From Bacillus sp. SD075 (lineage in GTDB: Bacteria > Bacillota > Bacilli > Bacillales > DSM-1321), in assembly GCF_017355165.1 (NCBI RefSeq), contig NZ_JADILK010000019.1, positions 1 to 64,000 on the forward strand: 64,000 nucleotides of DNA, read 5' to 3'. Both the position numbers and the translations under genes were made by a program. Shown here in pieces: positions 1-8,533 of this stretch; the first letter of the stretch is position 1; every line of letters starts with the position of its first letter. The notes beneath the pieces were generated by a model, which was not told the origin of the DNA, did not search any database, and saw only the letters and a list, made by a program, of their open reading frames with translations.

Positions 1-30
1 ACTCTGTTAGCAAAAGCTAACAGAGTTTTT
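1..30. terminator. Intrinsic terminator (perfect 11-bp hairpin)
   Basis: Bases 1-11 pair perfectly with 16-26 around an AAAA loop, and a T-run follows on the + strand. It lies just past the stop codon of the minus-strand CBS gene. Its T-run on that strand, if any, would lie outside the window, so it may be bidirectional or may serve an unseen + strand gene. Confidence 0.75.
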
Positions 31-34
31 GTTT

Positions 35-466
35 TTAGTGTTGAATTTGGTCTCTGTCCTCGGAAATTGAACTTAAAGCATCCCCCGCCATTGAATTTGT
101 CTGATGATGTACAGCGAGATCACCTAATGCCACGACTCCGACCAGCTTTTCATTCTCAATGATAGGGAGCCTTCTGATTTGTTCGTTAGCCATTAACTCC
201 TCAGCTTCGTCCACTGACATATCAGGCGTGCCTGTTACAAGGTTGGTGGAAATAACATCGGTAATTCTAGTCGAATTCGGCTTTTTCTCGGCAACACAGC
301 GAATGACGATATCCCTGTCTGTAATGACACCAATTAAATGGTTATTCTCCAATACAGGAATGACACCAACATCATCATTTTTCATTTTGACTGCTGCTTC
401 ATAAATATTATCTTCCGCAGTGCAACAGTCCACATCTGTTGTCATGATATCTCTTAATTTAGTCAC
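35..466 (-). CDS. yhcV: CBS-domain protein (YhcV-like)
   Basis: A 143-residue protein made of two tandem CBS domains, at about residues 2-58 and 70-125. CBS pairs (Bateman modules) usually bind adenosyl ligands and act as stand-alone sensors in the cytoplasm. Visible motifs are VGVIPVL and GVITDRDI in the first repeat and RRLPII and GVVALGDLA in the second. Size and motifs recall Bacillus subtilis YhcV. I chose the GTG at 466 because a GGAGGG ribosome site lies 6 bases before it. The upstream in-frame ATG at 487 overlaps that site and has none of its own. No partner gene is visible, so the ligand and target are unknown. Confidence 0.85.
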   Translation of the reverse strand: MTKLRDIMTTDVDCCTAEDNIYEAAVKMKNDDVGVIPVLENNHLIGVITDRDIVIRCVAEKKPNSTRITDVISTNLVTGTPDMSVDEAEELMANEQIRRLPIIENEKLVGVVALGDLAVHHQTNSMAGDALSSISEDRDQIQH

Positions 467-545
467 GAATATCCCTCCATTTTTCATAAGTTGCTTGTTT
501 ATTCTTGACTTCTGAAGAGAAATTATTCATGAACACGATCAGGCT

Positions 546-1382
546 TCATTCTACAAATTTCCCATGATCCGGTTTAGCTAATGTATCGAATTCCTTTGCA
601 AGCTTTGATAAACCCATTTCCAGTTCTTTCCCTTCTACAGGATAGCCATGGCCTGTTATGGCAACAGACGGCTTCAGACTTTCCAATGATTTTACCGATT
701 CTTTGGCTGCCTCCCAATCGGTTGTCAAATACCGCGGTGGACCTGCTATTTCTTTGTACTGAGTGATAACCTTGTATAGGGAATCTTGCCTGACATTCAC
801 AAAAGCATCTCCAGCAATCAAACTTCGGTCACTTTCGCGGAAAAGTGAAATATGTCCTTTTGAATGGCCAGGGGTGTGAACCCATTTCCAATCGCGTAGC
901 CCGGGAACACTATGATCATCAGGCAATGGCTGAACTTTTTCATCAAGGTTGATTCCCTCATTTGGAAATATCCATGAAATTTTTGCGACAATCCCCCCTT
1001 CAACACTAGGATCCGGTTCGGGATAATTTTCCTGTCCCGTTAAATAAGGCATTTCTTTAATGTGGGCATAAACAGGAGCCTTCCAATACTCCATTAACTC
1101 AATCAGTGCACCAACATGATCGAAATGTCCATGTGTCAAAATAATGGCAGCAGGTGGATTTTGCGGTCCGTAGATTTCTTCAGCAGTTTTCTTAATCACC
1201 TCTGCTGAGCGTGGCATCCCAGCATCTATCAATACCCATTTTTCATTTTTGGGTGACCCTACAAAAATTACATTAACGATTTGGACGGACAGGCAATATA
1301 TATCCTCATTAATTATCTGTACATCTCCACTTGAAACTGAAGTCATTGGCATTAATTTTTCATTCAAATGATTATCATCCAT
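546..1382 (-). CDS. MBL-fold metallo-hydrolase
   Basis: A 278-residue cytoplasmic hydrolase of the metallo-beta-lactamase superfamily. The metal-binding signature HGHFDH sits at residues 84-89, followed by H173 in TPGHSKGH, D192 in AGDAF and a C-terminal GHGYP, so both metal sites look complete. The layout resembles the broad YflN-type group of Bacillus; the substrate cannot be read from sequence. The start at 1382 has an AGGAGG site about 8 bases upstream. It follows the CBS gene convergently on the same strand with an 80-base gap and is probably a separate unit. Confidence 0.85.
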   Translation of the reverse strand: MDDNHLNEKLMPMTSVSSGDVQIINEDIYCLSVQIVNVIFVGSPKNEKWVLIDAGMPRSAEVIKKTAEEIYGPQNPPAAIILTHGHFDHVGALIELMEYWKAPVYAHIKEMPYLTGQENYPEPDPSVEGGIVAKISWIFPNEGINLDEKVQPLPDDHSVPGLRDWKWVHTPGHSKGHISLFRESDRSLIAGDAFVNVRQDSLYKVITQYKEIAGPPRYLTTDWEAAKESVKSLESLKPSVAITGHGYPVEGKELEMGLSKLAKEFDTLAKPDHGKFVE

Positions 1383-1439
1383 TTATAATCCTCCTAATTT
1401 TGAACATACTGTTTTTGAAAAGGATACCCTGTACAAGAA

Positions 1440-1520
1440 AATAAAAAACAACCTATATTTTATATAGGCTGCAGACCGTAGACAAATTCGAAGAAAAAGC
1501 GAGTTTGCCTGCAGTTTTTT
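1440..1520 (-). terminator. Terminator region after the ABC exporter operon
   Basis: On the minus strand the hairpin formed by 1452-1458 and 1462-1468 is followed by a TTGTTTTTT run. A second stem with CTGCAG ends (1470-1475 with 1509-1514) is followed by a T-run on the + strand. The nearest upstream minus-strand gene is the permease ending at 1731. Confidence 0.6.
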
Positions 1521-1540
1521 TATTTTAAAAAGGTGCAGAT

Positions 1541-1672
1541 GATTTCAGAAATTCGCTCCCTTCCCGCCAACTGTCTACCAAGCCCTCTTTGCCGCAAGCA
1601 TCTAGCGGGGTCTCGGCTTTGAGATTAAACCGAGTCTTCTTTTAAATACATGGTTTGGAGTGCGACACCTCG
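1541..1672. repeat. Interspersed intergenic repeat, copy 1
   Basis: The stretch beginning GATTTCAGAAATTCGCTCCC and containing GGGGTCTCGGCT is clearly related to 20284-20387. The first 75 or so bases align with scattered substitutions, and copy 1 then carries about 30 extra bases before the shared GAGTG-GCGAC-like end. No ORF is present. It resembles the MITE-like intergenic repeats common in Bacillaceae. Confidence 0.6.
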
Positions 1673-1730
1673 CCCCCCTTTTGTCAACAAACACAGTTAA
1701 ACATCCAATAATTATTATATAGACCGTTTC

Positions 1731-2729
1731 TCAGTATACATCCTTCCGGGTAAACACTGTAAAAGATACAATTAAAGCAAGAGCCCACCAAACGAGCAAG
1801 GTAATGACAGATGATAATAAAGTCATCCCTTCTATCGGAGGCGCTGTCCCGTTAATATAAGCGGTCAACTTCAAATTCACCATAAAGAAATATTTCGCTG
1901 ATTCCCATGATGACACCATATTGTTCAATATAGCCCCGGAAATCAATGCAGCCAGCATGATGCCCATGCCTGCAGGTGTGCTTCTCACTAAAACCGAAAG
2001 CATGAAAGAAAGGGTCCCTACAACAACCGCCACCAGCCAGACAAGCCCCAAATCCATCATCAGGAATCTCCATTGTTCAACTATCCTAACTTGACTGACA
2101 TCCACATCAGCCCCCTTCAATTCGAATCCAGTTATTACGGGGGCCCCCCATCCTTGATATCCGAAAACGATTCCTGATAAAAGATAAGACAATAAGGCAG
2201 TCATCGCCACGATAATCGAAACCGATAATAATAATGTTACATATTTGCTTAATAGGATTTTCCAGCGCTCCACTGGCCTTGTCAGCAGCAGCTTGATCGT
2301 GCCCTGACCATTTTCGGAAGAAACCAAATCACTAGCAACAATCATGATCAACAACGGAATGAATAAATCAATTGCATTTTCCAAAAACATACGTGTAAAA
2401 GTGGCTGCACCTGGTTCTGAAGGATTGATATCATGATCAAGATAATATTGCTGCTGCTTCAAACTTACCTGCAGCTGTTCACGCCACTCATCCAGCATCC
2501 TATTCGAGCCCAAACGATTTTGAGTATCGATGATTTGCTGCTGAAGCGCTGCACGCCAATCATCAGTTCCCAACTTCTCCCGCTGCTCTTCCACTTGTTT
2601 GTATTGGGCATATGTAAACATCAGCACTAAAATACCAACGATGATACCGATTATGATTAGCCGTTTTTTTGCCAACAACTTCATCATTTCATTTTGAACC
2701 AAGTTATTCAATGCCTGCACCCCCGTCAC
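1731..2729 (-). CDS. ABC-2 type transporter permease
   Basis: About 330 residues. An N-terminal membrane helix (LIIIGIIVGILVLMFTYA) is followed by a long extracytoplasmic Gln/Glu-rich segment at about 45-110, then five further hydrophobic segments to the C-terminus. This is the ABC2_membrane_2/NatB-like pattern. It overlaps the upstream ATPase gene by 26 bases if read from the GTG at 2729. A TTG at 2714, preceded by GGGGGTG, would give an N-terminus more usual for the family, so the start is uncertain. Together with the ATPase it should form a drug, lipid or ion exporter; the substrate is unknown. Confidence 0.85.
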   Translation of the reverse strand: MTGVQALNNLVQNEMMKLLAKKRLIIIGIIVGILVLMFTYAQYKQVEEQREKLGTDDWRAALQQQIIDTQNRLGSNRMLDEWREQLQVSLKQQQYYLDHDINPSEPGAATFTRMFLENAIDLFIPLLIMIVASDLVSSENGQGTIKLLLTRPVERWKILLSKYVTLLLSVSIIVAMTALLSYLLSGIVFGYQGWGAPVITGFELKGADVDVSQVRIVEQWRFLMMDLGLVWLVAVVVGTLSFMLSVLVRSTPAGMGIMLAALISGAILNNMVSSWESAKYFFMVNLKLTAYINGTAPPIEGMTLLSSVITLLVWWALALIVSFTVFTRKDVY

Positions 2730-3618
2730 CGGTAACTTGCAAAAACAGCTCTTCCAATCCTGGGAGCTTTCGATTCATTTCATGCACCCTCACCCCTGCT
2801 TGGTTAAGTGCTGCATTCCATTCAGGTGTTTTGAGTTCATCATAAGCTGTAATGATATATTTTTGATCTAGGGTAACATCAGTGAATCTACTAAGAATTT
2901 CCACACCCTTTAGAATAGGTTCCACCCTCCAAACTATCCGCTCCTGCGTGGATAATAAACTTTCCACTGTATCTGTTTTGATAATTCCCCCACCTTTAAT
3001 AATTGCGACACGGTCACAAAGTTGCTGTATTTCAGCTAATAAGTGTGAAGAAACCAGAACACTCATACCTTCTTCTTCAGCTAACTTTCTGATGAATTGT
3101 CGCATTTCACGGATTCCGGCAGGATCTAGGCCGTTAGTCGGTTCATCCAAAATTAACAACTTAGGGCTGTTGAGCATTGCCTGTGCGATCCCTAAACGCT
3201 GCCTCATACCTAACGAATAGGTCTTCACTTTATCGTGAATTCTCGCTTGCAGACCGACGAGTTCAACTACCTCGAACATTCTTGTGTCATCAACTTCAGG
3301 CAACATTCTTGCAAAGTGGAGCAAATTATCCCACCCGCTCAAAAATGGATATAACTCTGGATTTTCAACGATGCAGCCCATTTGCTTCATAGCCTTCGTA
3401 AATTCCTGACGAACATCATACCCGCATATATGGATGGAACCCGAGGTTGGCTTTATCAAACCGACCAACATGCGGATCGTCGTCGTCTTACCTGCACCAT
3501 TGGGTCCTAAAAAGCCGAAAACCTCACCTTCACGCAGTTCAAAATCTATGCCCTTAATAACTTCCCTTTTGCCAATCTTTTTTTTCAATTCCCTGACAGA
3601 CAATGTCACCTGTTTCAT
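2704..3618 (-). CDS. ABC transporter ATP-binding protein
   Basis: A 304-residue ATPase. The Walker A motif GPNGAGKT lies near residue 38, the signature YSLGMRQRL is followed by the Walker B and D-loop LLILDEPTNGLD, and the H-loop is SSHLL. The family is the DrrA/CcmA/NatA-like exporter group, with a C-terminal regulatory extension. I chose the ATG at 3618 because GGGAGGA lies about 9 bases upstream. This ATG overlaps the TGA stop of the SGNH gene (ATGA at 3615-3618), so the genes should be translationally coupled. Its partner permease overlaps its 3' end, giving a compact three-gene operon. Confidence 0.92.
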   Translation of the reverse strand: MKQVTLSVRELKKKIGKREVIKGIDFELREGEVFGFLGPNGAGKTTTIRMLVGLIKPTSGSIHICGYDVRQEFTKAMKQMGCIVENPELYPFLSGWDNLLHFARMLPEVDDTRMFEVVELVGLQARIHDKVKTYSLGMRQRLGIAQAMLNSPKLLILDEPTNGLDPAGIREMRQFIRKLAEEEGMSVLVSSHLLAEIQQLCDRVAIIKGGGIIKTDTVESLLSTQERIVWRVEPILKGVEILSRFTDVTLDQKYIITAYDELKTPEWNAALNQAGVRVHEMNRKLPGLEELFLQVTGDGGAGIE

Positions 3619-4412
3619 CGTTCCACATCCTCCCATTTTATTAGAGGAGCAATTCTATCAGCAATTAAACGATATCCCTTTTTATTAGGGTGAAATTTAT
3701 CTGAATACAAATACTCATTTACCGACAATTGGAATAAATCAAATGTCGGAACGAAAATGGCATTGTCATAAAGAGCAACGACTTCTGCCGCTTCGTTATT
3801 CCAGTCCCGTACAATGCTGTTCGTATCAAAGTCTTCATCCAAATCTATAAATGGATTATATAGGCCAAGTAACAAAATGGGAGCTGTATCATTGATTTTA
3901 TTGATATCTTTAAAAATTTCATGTAAATTTCCCAAGAAATTCTTTTGTGATATAGATGTAGCTTTACGATCATATTCAAGCAGGGTCTGCCCTTTTTGAA
4001 ATAAATCGTTACCCCCGATTGTAACTAAAATAACATCAGCTGCCTGGATTTGGCGCTTCACTTCCGGTTGTTTCACTTGCTGCATCAATTCTTTAGACAC
4101 TTGTCCATTAATTCCGAGGTTATGAATGATTGGTTTTTTCTTATATTCATTCTTCAAATCTTCAACAACAAGCCCAACGTAACCTTTGCCTGTTTCATCA
4201 CCTGTGCCACGTGTCAATGAATCGCCTATCGCCACTACCGTAAAATCATCAGGAAGATCATTTTTAATGGCGGTTTCTTCAATGGCTTCCATATCGGAAG
4301 TTCCTTTTCCATAATGGTCAATAATAGCCCATCCAAGGCAAAATAAAAAAAACAGTCCGATAAGGGCTGATACGATGGTAACAACCAACACTTTTGGTTT
4401 GCTCAAAAACAC
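3615..4412 (-). CDS. Membrane-anchored SGNH/GDSL hydrolase
   Basis: A 265-residue protein with one N-terminal membrane segment (about residues 8-31) and an extracytoplasmic SGNH domain. Block I is AIGDSLTRG with the nucleophile S65, block III is GGND at 131-134, and the catalytic pair is D236 and H239 in DKFHPN, so the catalytic set is complete. Such proteins act on acyl or acetyl esters of lipids or envelope polymers. It is the first gene of an operon with an ABC exporter, suggesting that the exported substrate and the hydrolase act on the same envelope component. The start is the GTG at 4412 or the TTG at 4406; spacing from GGGAGG favours the TTG. Confidence 0.85.
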   Translation of the reverse strand: MFLSKPKVLVVTIVSALIGLFFLFCLGWAIIDHYGKGTSDMEAIEETAIKNDLPDDFTVVAIGDSLTRGTGDETGKGYVGLVVEDLKNEYKKKPIIHNLGINGQVSKELMQQVKQPEVKRQIQAADVILVTIGGNDLFQKGQTLLEYDRKATSISQKNFLGNLHEIFKDINKINDTAPILLLGLYNPFIDLDEDFDTNSIVRDWNNEAAEVVALYDNAIFVPTFDLFQLSVNEYLYSDKFHPNKKGYRLIADRIAPLIKWEDVER

Positions 4413-4735
4413 TCATCCTCCCATTCATTCTCTATCTTCCATTAAATCATATTTTTTCCAAAACAAGAAACTGATTGATTTGGTTAATAATCCCAACTTC
4501 CATTTTTGAATAACTGTCTAATTGATTACTGACCCTGCACGGAATTCCCTTTGATATTATCTGCTCTTTTTAATCAGCCGGTTGCAAGCAAGGGCCTGGA
4601 AATATTATGCCAAAACACCGAAATTGGCGCTCGGGACGGCCGGAAGTGATAACATTGACATATGACAATGATGCTTTCATTTAAGCATGTATAATCTATT
4701 TAATATTAATTGAGCCGTCCCCAACCTGTACAAGT
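4413..4735. other. Intergenic region with no recognised gene
   Basis: About 320 bases between the SGNH gene and the terminator of the MFS gene. I see no ORF with a ribosome site and no structured RNA. It should hold the promoter of the SGNH-ABC operon, but no convincing -35/-10 pair stands out. Confidence 0.5.
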
Positions 4736-4771
4736 AAAAAAGACCTTTTCACCAGGAAGGTGAAGAGGTCT
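4736..4771 (-). terminator. Intrinsic terminator after the MFS gene
   Basis: Arms 4741-4753 and 4759-4771 pair over 13 bases with one wobble, around a 5-base loop. On the minus strand a T-run (4740-4736) follows. It lies about 50 bases after the MFS stop codon. Confidence 0.85.
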
Positions 4772-4818
4772 CTTGCTTTGAATAAGAAAAAATCCCCAAA
4801 ATGAATTTTTCATATTTT

Positions 4819-6024
4819 TCAAAATATCCCTATGGGTTTTTCCACTACTTTTAATTTTTTATCTAACCTCATGAGCCATATTGTAAGCAGCATCCCAATC
4901 ATCGTGAGTAAACCATAAAATAAATAGACCGCATATATACCTGATTTATCTAAGATTATCCCGCCGCTGAAGGTACTGAACCAGTTCCCCAACCCATTGC
5001 CAATGGCGGAATAAAGCGTTATTGCTGTTACTGTTATACGAGCAGGGACAACTTCCCTGATATATTGTAAAGCTGCTGGAATGAATAAACCAAGGGAAAA
5101 CCCTTGAATGATTGAAGTCACATATACGGTAGCCAAACTTGGTTCGGTGAAGTACAAAACCCAACGGACCAATGAAGCCGTTCCAGCCAATAAGGTAATT
5201 GGCAGCAGGCCTATCTTATGAATCCAGGTACCTGCCATTCTCATAAAGGGGATTTCCGATAATACAGCTAATAGGAACGCAATGCCAATTCCTGTATATG
5301 TTCCGCCCCTTGCCTCGACAAACAAACCATAGTATACATTATTTGCAAGATTAGGCCCAAAAAGCAAAAATGTTATAGCAAGAAAGATAATAAAACGTTT
5401 CATGGTAATCAATTCTTTCATTCCACCGAAAAGTTCCACCTTCCCCCCAGGTGGCTCTTCGGGCAAACGAAGAGCCAGACCAGCCGCGATAAACAGGCCG
5501 AAGAAAAAGGCATAAAATATAACGGAAGGACCGATGAAGGATTCAGATAACTTTCCCATTACAAAAACCGCCACACCATAACCAAGGGAACCGAATAAAC
5601 GGATTTTCCCATAATTCGATTTGATTTTAGTTGTATATTGAAGAGTGATACTATCTGACACTGGTATTATCGCACTTTGAAAGATAGCCAAAGCGATTGC
5701 GATGGATAATATAAGTAAGTAGTGCTCGAACAGCAAGTAGCCTAAACCAAATATACCAGCAAGCAATGATGTTATTGCAAGAATTTTGGCTGGTCTTCCG
5801 CTCCAATCACAGACAACTCCCCAAAAAGGTTGAAAAACGATCATCACTATCGGTCCAACAGACATGATCGTACCTATTTCAATACCGGACAAACCTGCCT
5901 CATTGGCCAAATAAACGCTTAATAGCGGTGTTAAACTTCCCACTGCAAAAAAAGAAAATAGGTAAAATACCTTCAAACTAATAATATTAACATGCTTTTG
6001 TTTTTCCAAATCCAGTTCCCCCAT
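4819..6024 (-). CDS. MFS transporter (MFS_1-like, YwbF-like)
   Basis: About 400 residues with twelve predicted membrane helices. The sequence shows the N-terminal half typical of the LacY/NupG-like branch (GTIMSVGPIVMIVFQPFWGVVCDWSGRP) with a loop 2-3 motif. Relatives in Bacillus are YwbF-like putative sugar or nucleoside permeases; the substrate is not readable. The ATG at 6024 has no clear ribosome site. A TTG at 6009 lies about 8 bases after GGGGGA and may be the real start. It stands alone between two terminated units. Confidence 0.85.
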   Translation of the reverse strand: MGELDLEKQKHVNIISLKVFYLFSFFAVGSLTPLLSVYLANEAGLSGIEIGTIMSVGPIVMIVFQPFWGVVCDWSGRPAKILAITSLLAGIFGLGYLLFEHYLLILSIAIALAIFQSAIIPVSDSITLQYTTKIKSNYGKIRLFGSLGYGVAVFVMGKLSESFIGPSVIFYAFFFGLFIAAGLALRLPEEPPGGKVELFGGMKELITMKRFIIFLAITFLLFGPNLANNVYYGLFVEARGGTYTGIGIAFLLAVLSEIPFMRMAGTWIHKIGLLPITLLAGTASLVRWVLYFTEPSLATVYVTSIIQGFSLGLFIPAALQYIREVVPARITVTAITLYSAIGNGLGNWFSTFSGGIILDKSGIYAVYLFYGLLTMIGMLLTIWLMRLDKKLKVVEKPIGIF

Positions 6025-6077
6025 GCAAACATCTTCTACAAAGTGTTGATTTTTTTCATTGCTTCCTAATAAGGCTT

Positions 6078-8210
6078 TTAAATAGGGAGGACGATATTAA
6101 AGATTGTACCTTTATTGATCTCACTCTCGACAAAGACATTTCCCAAATGGCTTTCTATAATTTTAAAGCTGATCATGAGACCTAACCCATTACCAGTTTT
6201 TTTCGTTGTGAAAAATGGTTCTCCCAGTCTCTTAAGCTGTTCTGGTGGCATCCCAATCCCTGTGTCGATAATGGATATATGCACGTTATCCTCTTTAAGT
6301 TCAGTAATGACTTTTATGAACCCGCCATCAGGCATAGCTTCCATCCCATTTCTTATGAAGTTCAATAGGACTTGTTTTAATCGATTCTCATCACACTGAA
6401 CGAGGATCTCTTCTTCATTACAATATGAAATCAGCGTAATGTTCTTCTTCCTGGCTTCAAACTCCGTCAAGGATACAACGTTTTGAACGATCGGCACAAG
6501 ATTCTTCCTTTCCAATATCAAGGCCTGTGGTTTGGCCAATTGTAAGAACTCTTCAACTATCTCATTCACACGATCGATTTCATCCATGATTATTTCCAGA
6601 TATTCTTGTTTATTTTCGTCCGTTTCATCCAATTGCAAAAATTCCGTATACCCTTTCATGGACGTCAGCGGATTCCGTATTTCATGTGCCACCCCAGCAG
6701 CAAGCTGACCGACCGCGGCTAATTTATCCTGCCGATGGAGCATCTCTTCCGATTGTTTACGCTCAGTTATGTCATATCTAAGTGCCAAAAACTGAAAAGG
6801 CTTTCCTTCTTCGCTGAAAAATGGAACAATTGTTGTATCGACCCAATAAAAACTACCGTCTTTCGCTTTGTTTCTAATTTCACCTTTCCAAACTTTCCGT
6901 TCATGGATGGTCTTCCACATTTGTTCAAAGAATTCCTCTGAGTGGTATCCAGAATTAACCATATTATGGGTATGACCTATCAATTCACTTCTTCCATAAC
7001 CGGAAACCTCCGAGAACTTTTCATTCACTTCGATTATGACTCCTTTATCATCGGTAATCGCCACAATCAAGGATTGGTTGATTGCATAATGCATATCTTC
7101 CAGTTCCTTAATTGACCCCTTCAAAGCATTTTCTGCTTTTTTACGACTGGAAATATCCGAACGGATGGAAATATATTGATATGGTTTACCCTTTTTCATA
7201 AAAGGAACGATAGTTGTATCCACCCAATAAACATTACCATCTTTAGCTCGATTGCATATTTCACCATTCCATGTTTTCCCTTGACTGATCGTCAACCATA
7301 AGTCAGTGAAAAATTCTTTTCCATGATAACCAGAATTGATGATGGAATGATTTTTCCCTATTAGTTCATGTTTTTCATATTGCGATATTTCCAGGAATTT
7401 TTCGTTAACATATGTAATGATTCCTTTTGCATCCGTGATGGCGACGATCGCCGATTGATCTAAAGCATAACGGATATCGCTCACAGTATTATCACTTTTT
7501 GCCAACCGCCGTCCTACAATCGTACTTGACGCTATCAAGCTGGCAAGGATGAATAATGAAACAAAGCATGTAAGATAAAGCATAAGTGGAGTGAGTGGAA
7601 CAAATTCACCCGTTTCATTCTTCACGTTCATCGGTAATACTCTCAAAAAAAGATAATAGCCTTCAATGATTGCCCCACTCATCACGAGTGTACTGACTGG
7701 TTTCAGAGAAGATTGACTTAATTTATTAAAATAGAATAATATTGCAAGCGCTGCTACGAATAAAATAAAAATACTGAAAAGCGTACTAAAGACCGACAAT
7801 AGGCTAAAGTGCAAAGAGTGGTTTAATGAAGATGTTCCCATTATATAATTGGATAATATGGCCATCGTAAACATAAAACTGCAAAAAACGATTTGCAGCA
7901 CTTGTGTTTTATACGATATGGCTAATAACCCAACCCCTGCAAGAGCAATCGCCAAAGCTAACGAAAAAATTATTGTAGAAAAGTTGTACGCTGCCATTCC
8001 TGAAGTATCGAGAGTGAATATGATCACAAAATTCAACGTCCAAATAGCCACTCCCATAGAGCAGCTGCTCCCTAGATACACCAGACGTTTATATTTCTCT
8101 ATCGTCAATAATGTTGTCAGTAAATCCAACGCCGTAAAACACGCCATTATTATCAAGAGTACTGCAACCATAAAGAGGACAGGATTTGATGCTACAATTG
8201 AATGTTCCAT
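6078..8210 (-). CDS. Orphan membrane PAS-PAS sensor histidine kinase
   Basis: 710 residues. About seven membrane helices span 10-235 in a layout like the MHYT sensor, but the His-containing MHYT motifs are not seen (NYIMGT and IWTLNF appear instead). Two PAS domains (about 249-358 and 375-486) are near duplicates, each with NSGYH and YWVDTTIVPF. HisKA carries the phospho-acceptor H509 in VAHEIRNPLTSM. The ATPase domain has N-box NFIRNGMEA, DTGIGM and GNGLGL. All catalytic motifs are present. No response regulator is adjacent, which fits kinases such as KinA-KinE that feed the sporulation phosphorelay; that role is inference. Confidence 0.9.
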   Translation of the reverse strand: MEHSIVASNPVLFMVAVLLIIMACFTALDLLTTLLTIEKYKRLVYLGSSCSMGVAIWTLNFVIIFTLDTSGMAAYNFSTIIFSLALAIALAGVGLLAISYKTQVLQIVFCSFMFTMAILSNYIMGTSSLNHSLHFSLLSVFSTLFSIFILFVAALAILFYFNKLSQSSLKPVSTLVMSGAIIEGYYLFLRVLPMNVKNETGEFVPLTPLMLYLTCFVSLFILASLIASSTIVGRRLAKSDNTVSDIRYALDQSAIVAITDAKGIITYVNEKFLEISQYEKHELIGKNHSIINSGYHGKEFFTDLWLTISQGKTWNGEICNRAKDGNVYWVDTTIVPFMKKGKPYQYISIRSDISSRKKAENALKGSIKELEDMHYAINQSLIVAITDDKGVIIEVNEKFSEVSGYGRSELIGHTHNMVNSGYHSEEFFEQMWKTIHERKVWKGEIRNKAKDGSFYWVDTTIVPFFSEEGKPFQFLALRYDITERKQSEEMLHRQDKLAAVGQLAAGVAHEIRNPLTSMKGYTEFLQLDETDENKQEYLEIIMDEIDRVNEIVEEFLQLAKPQALILERKNLVPIVQNVVSLTEFEARKKNITLISYCNEEEILVQCDENRLKQVLLNFIRNGMEAMPDGGFIKVITELKEDNVHISIIDTGIGMPPEQLKRLGEPFFTTKKTGNGLGLMISFKIIESHLGNVFVESEINKGTIFNIVLPI

Positions 8211-8468
8211 TTTTCCTCTATCACCTCAACCGTTCTATTCTCCTATATTGTAATGGAATTTCATAGTACATCAAAGGTTTTTCATTTCCTCCCCCCATCT
8301 ATCAAGAAAATACGATTTCTTTCATAAAATCAAGAAAATGAGAAATACTATTATTTTGTATGGAGTAGAATAGGAATACATGTAATGACAAGCTTTCACA
8401 AAAACTTGCTACATCATTGCGGGAGATTATCAATACAGAAATAATTATTCAAGAATGTTAATTACTTT

Positions 8469-8500
8469 ATTTAATTATACCTTACGGTTTATAATTAAAT
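8469..8500. promoter_or_regulatory. 11-bp perfect inverted repeat over the yitT-like -10 region
   Basis: 8469-8479 (ATTTAATTATA) is the exact inverse of 8490-8500, with a 10-base spacer. The right arm contains TATAAT at 8490-8495, a perfect -10 hexamer about 40 bases before the start codon. The -35 region is weak. This looks like an operator covering the core promoter, though AT-rich palindromes also arise by chance. Confidence 0.5.
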
Positions 8501-8533
8501 AGAACTTATATAGATAGAAAAGGAGTGGGGGGC

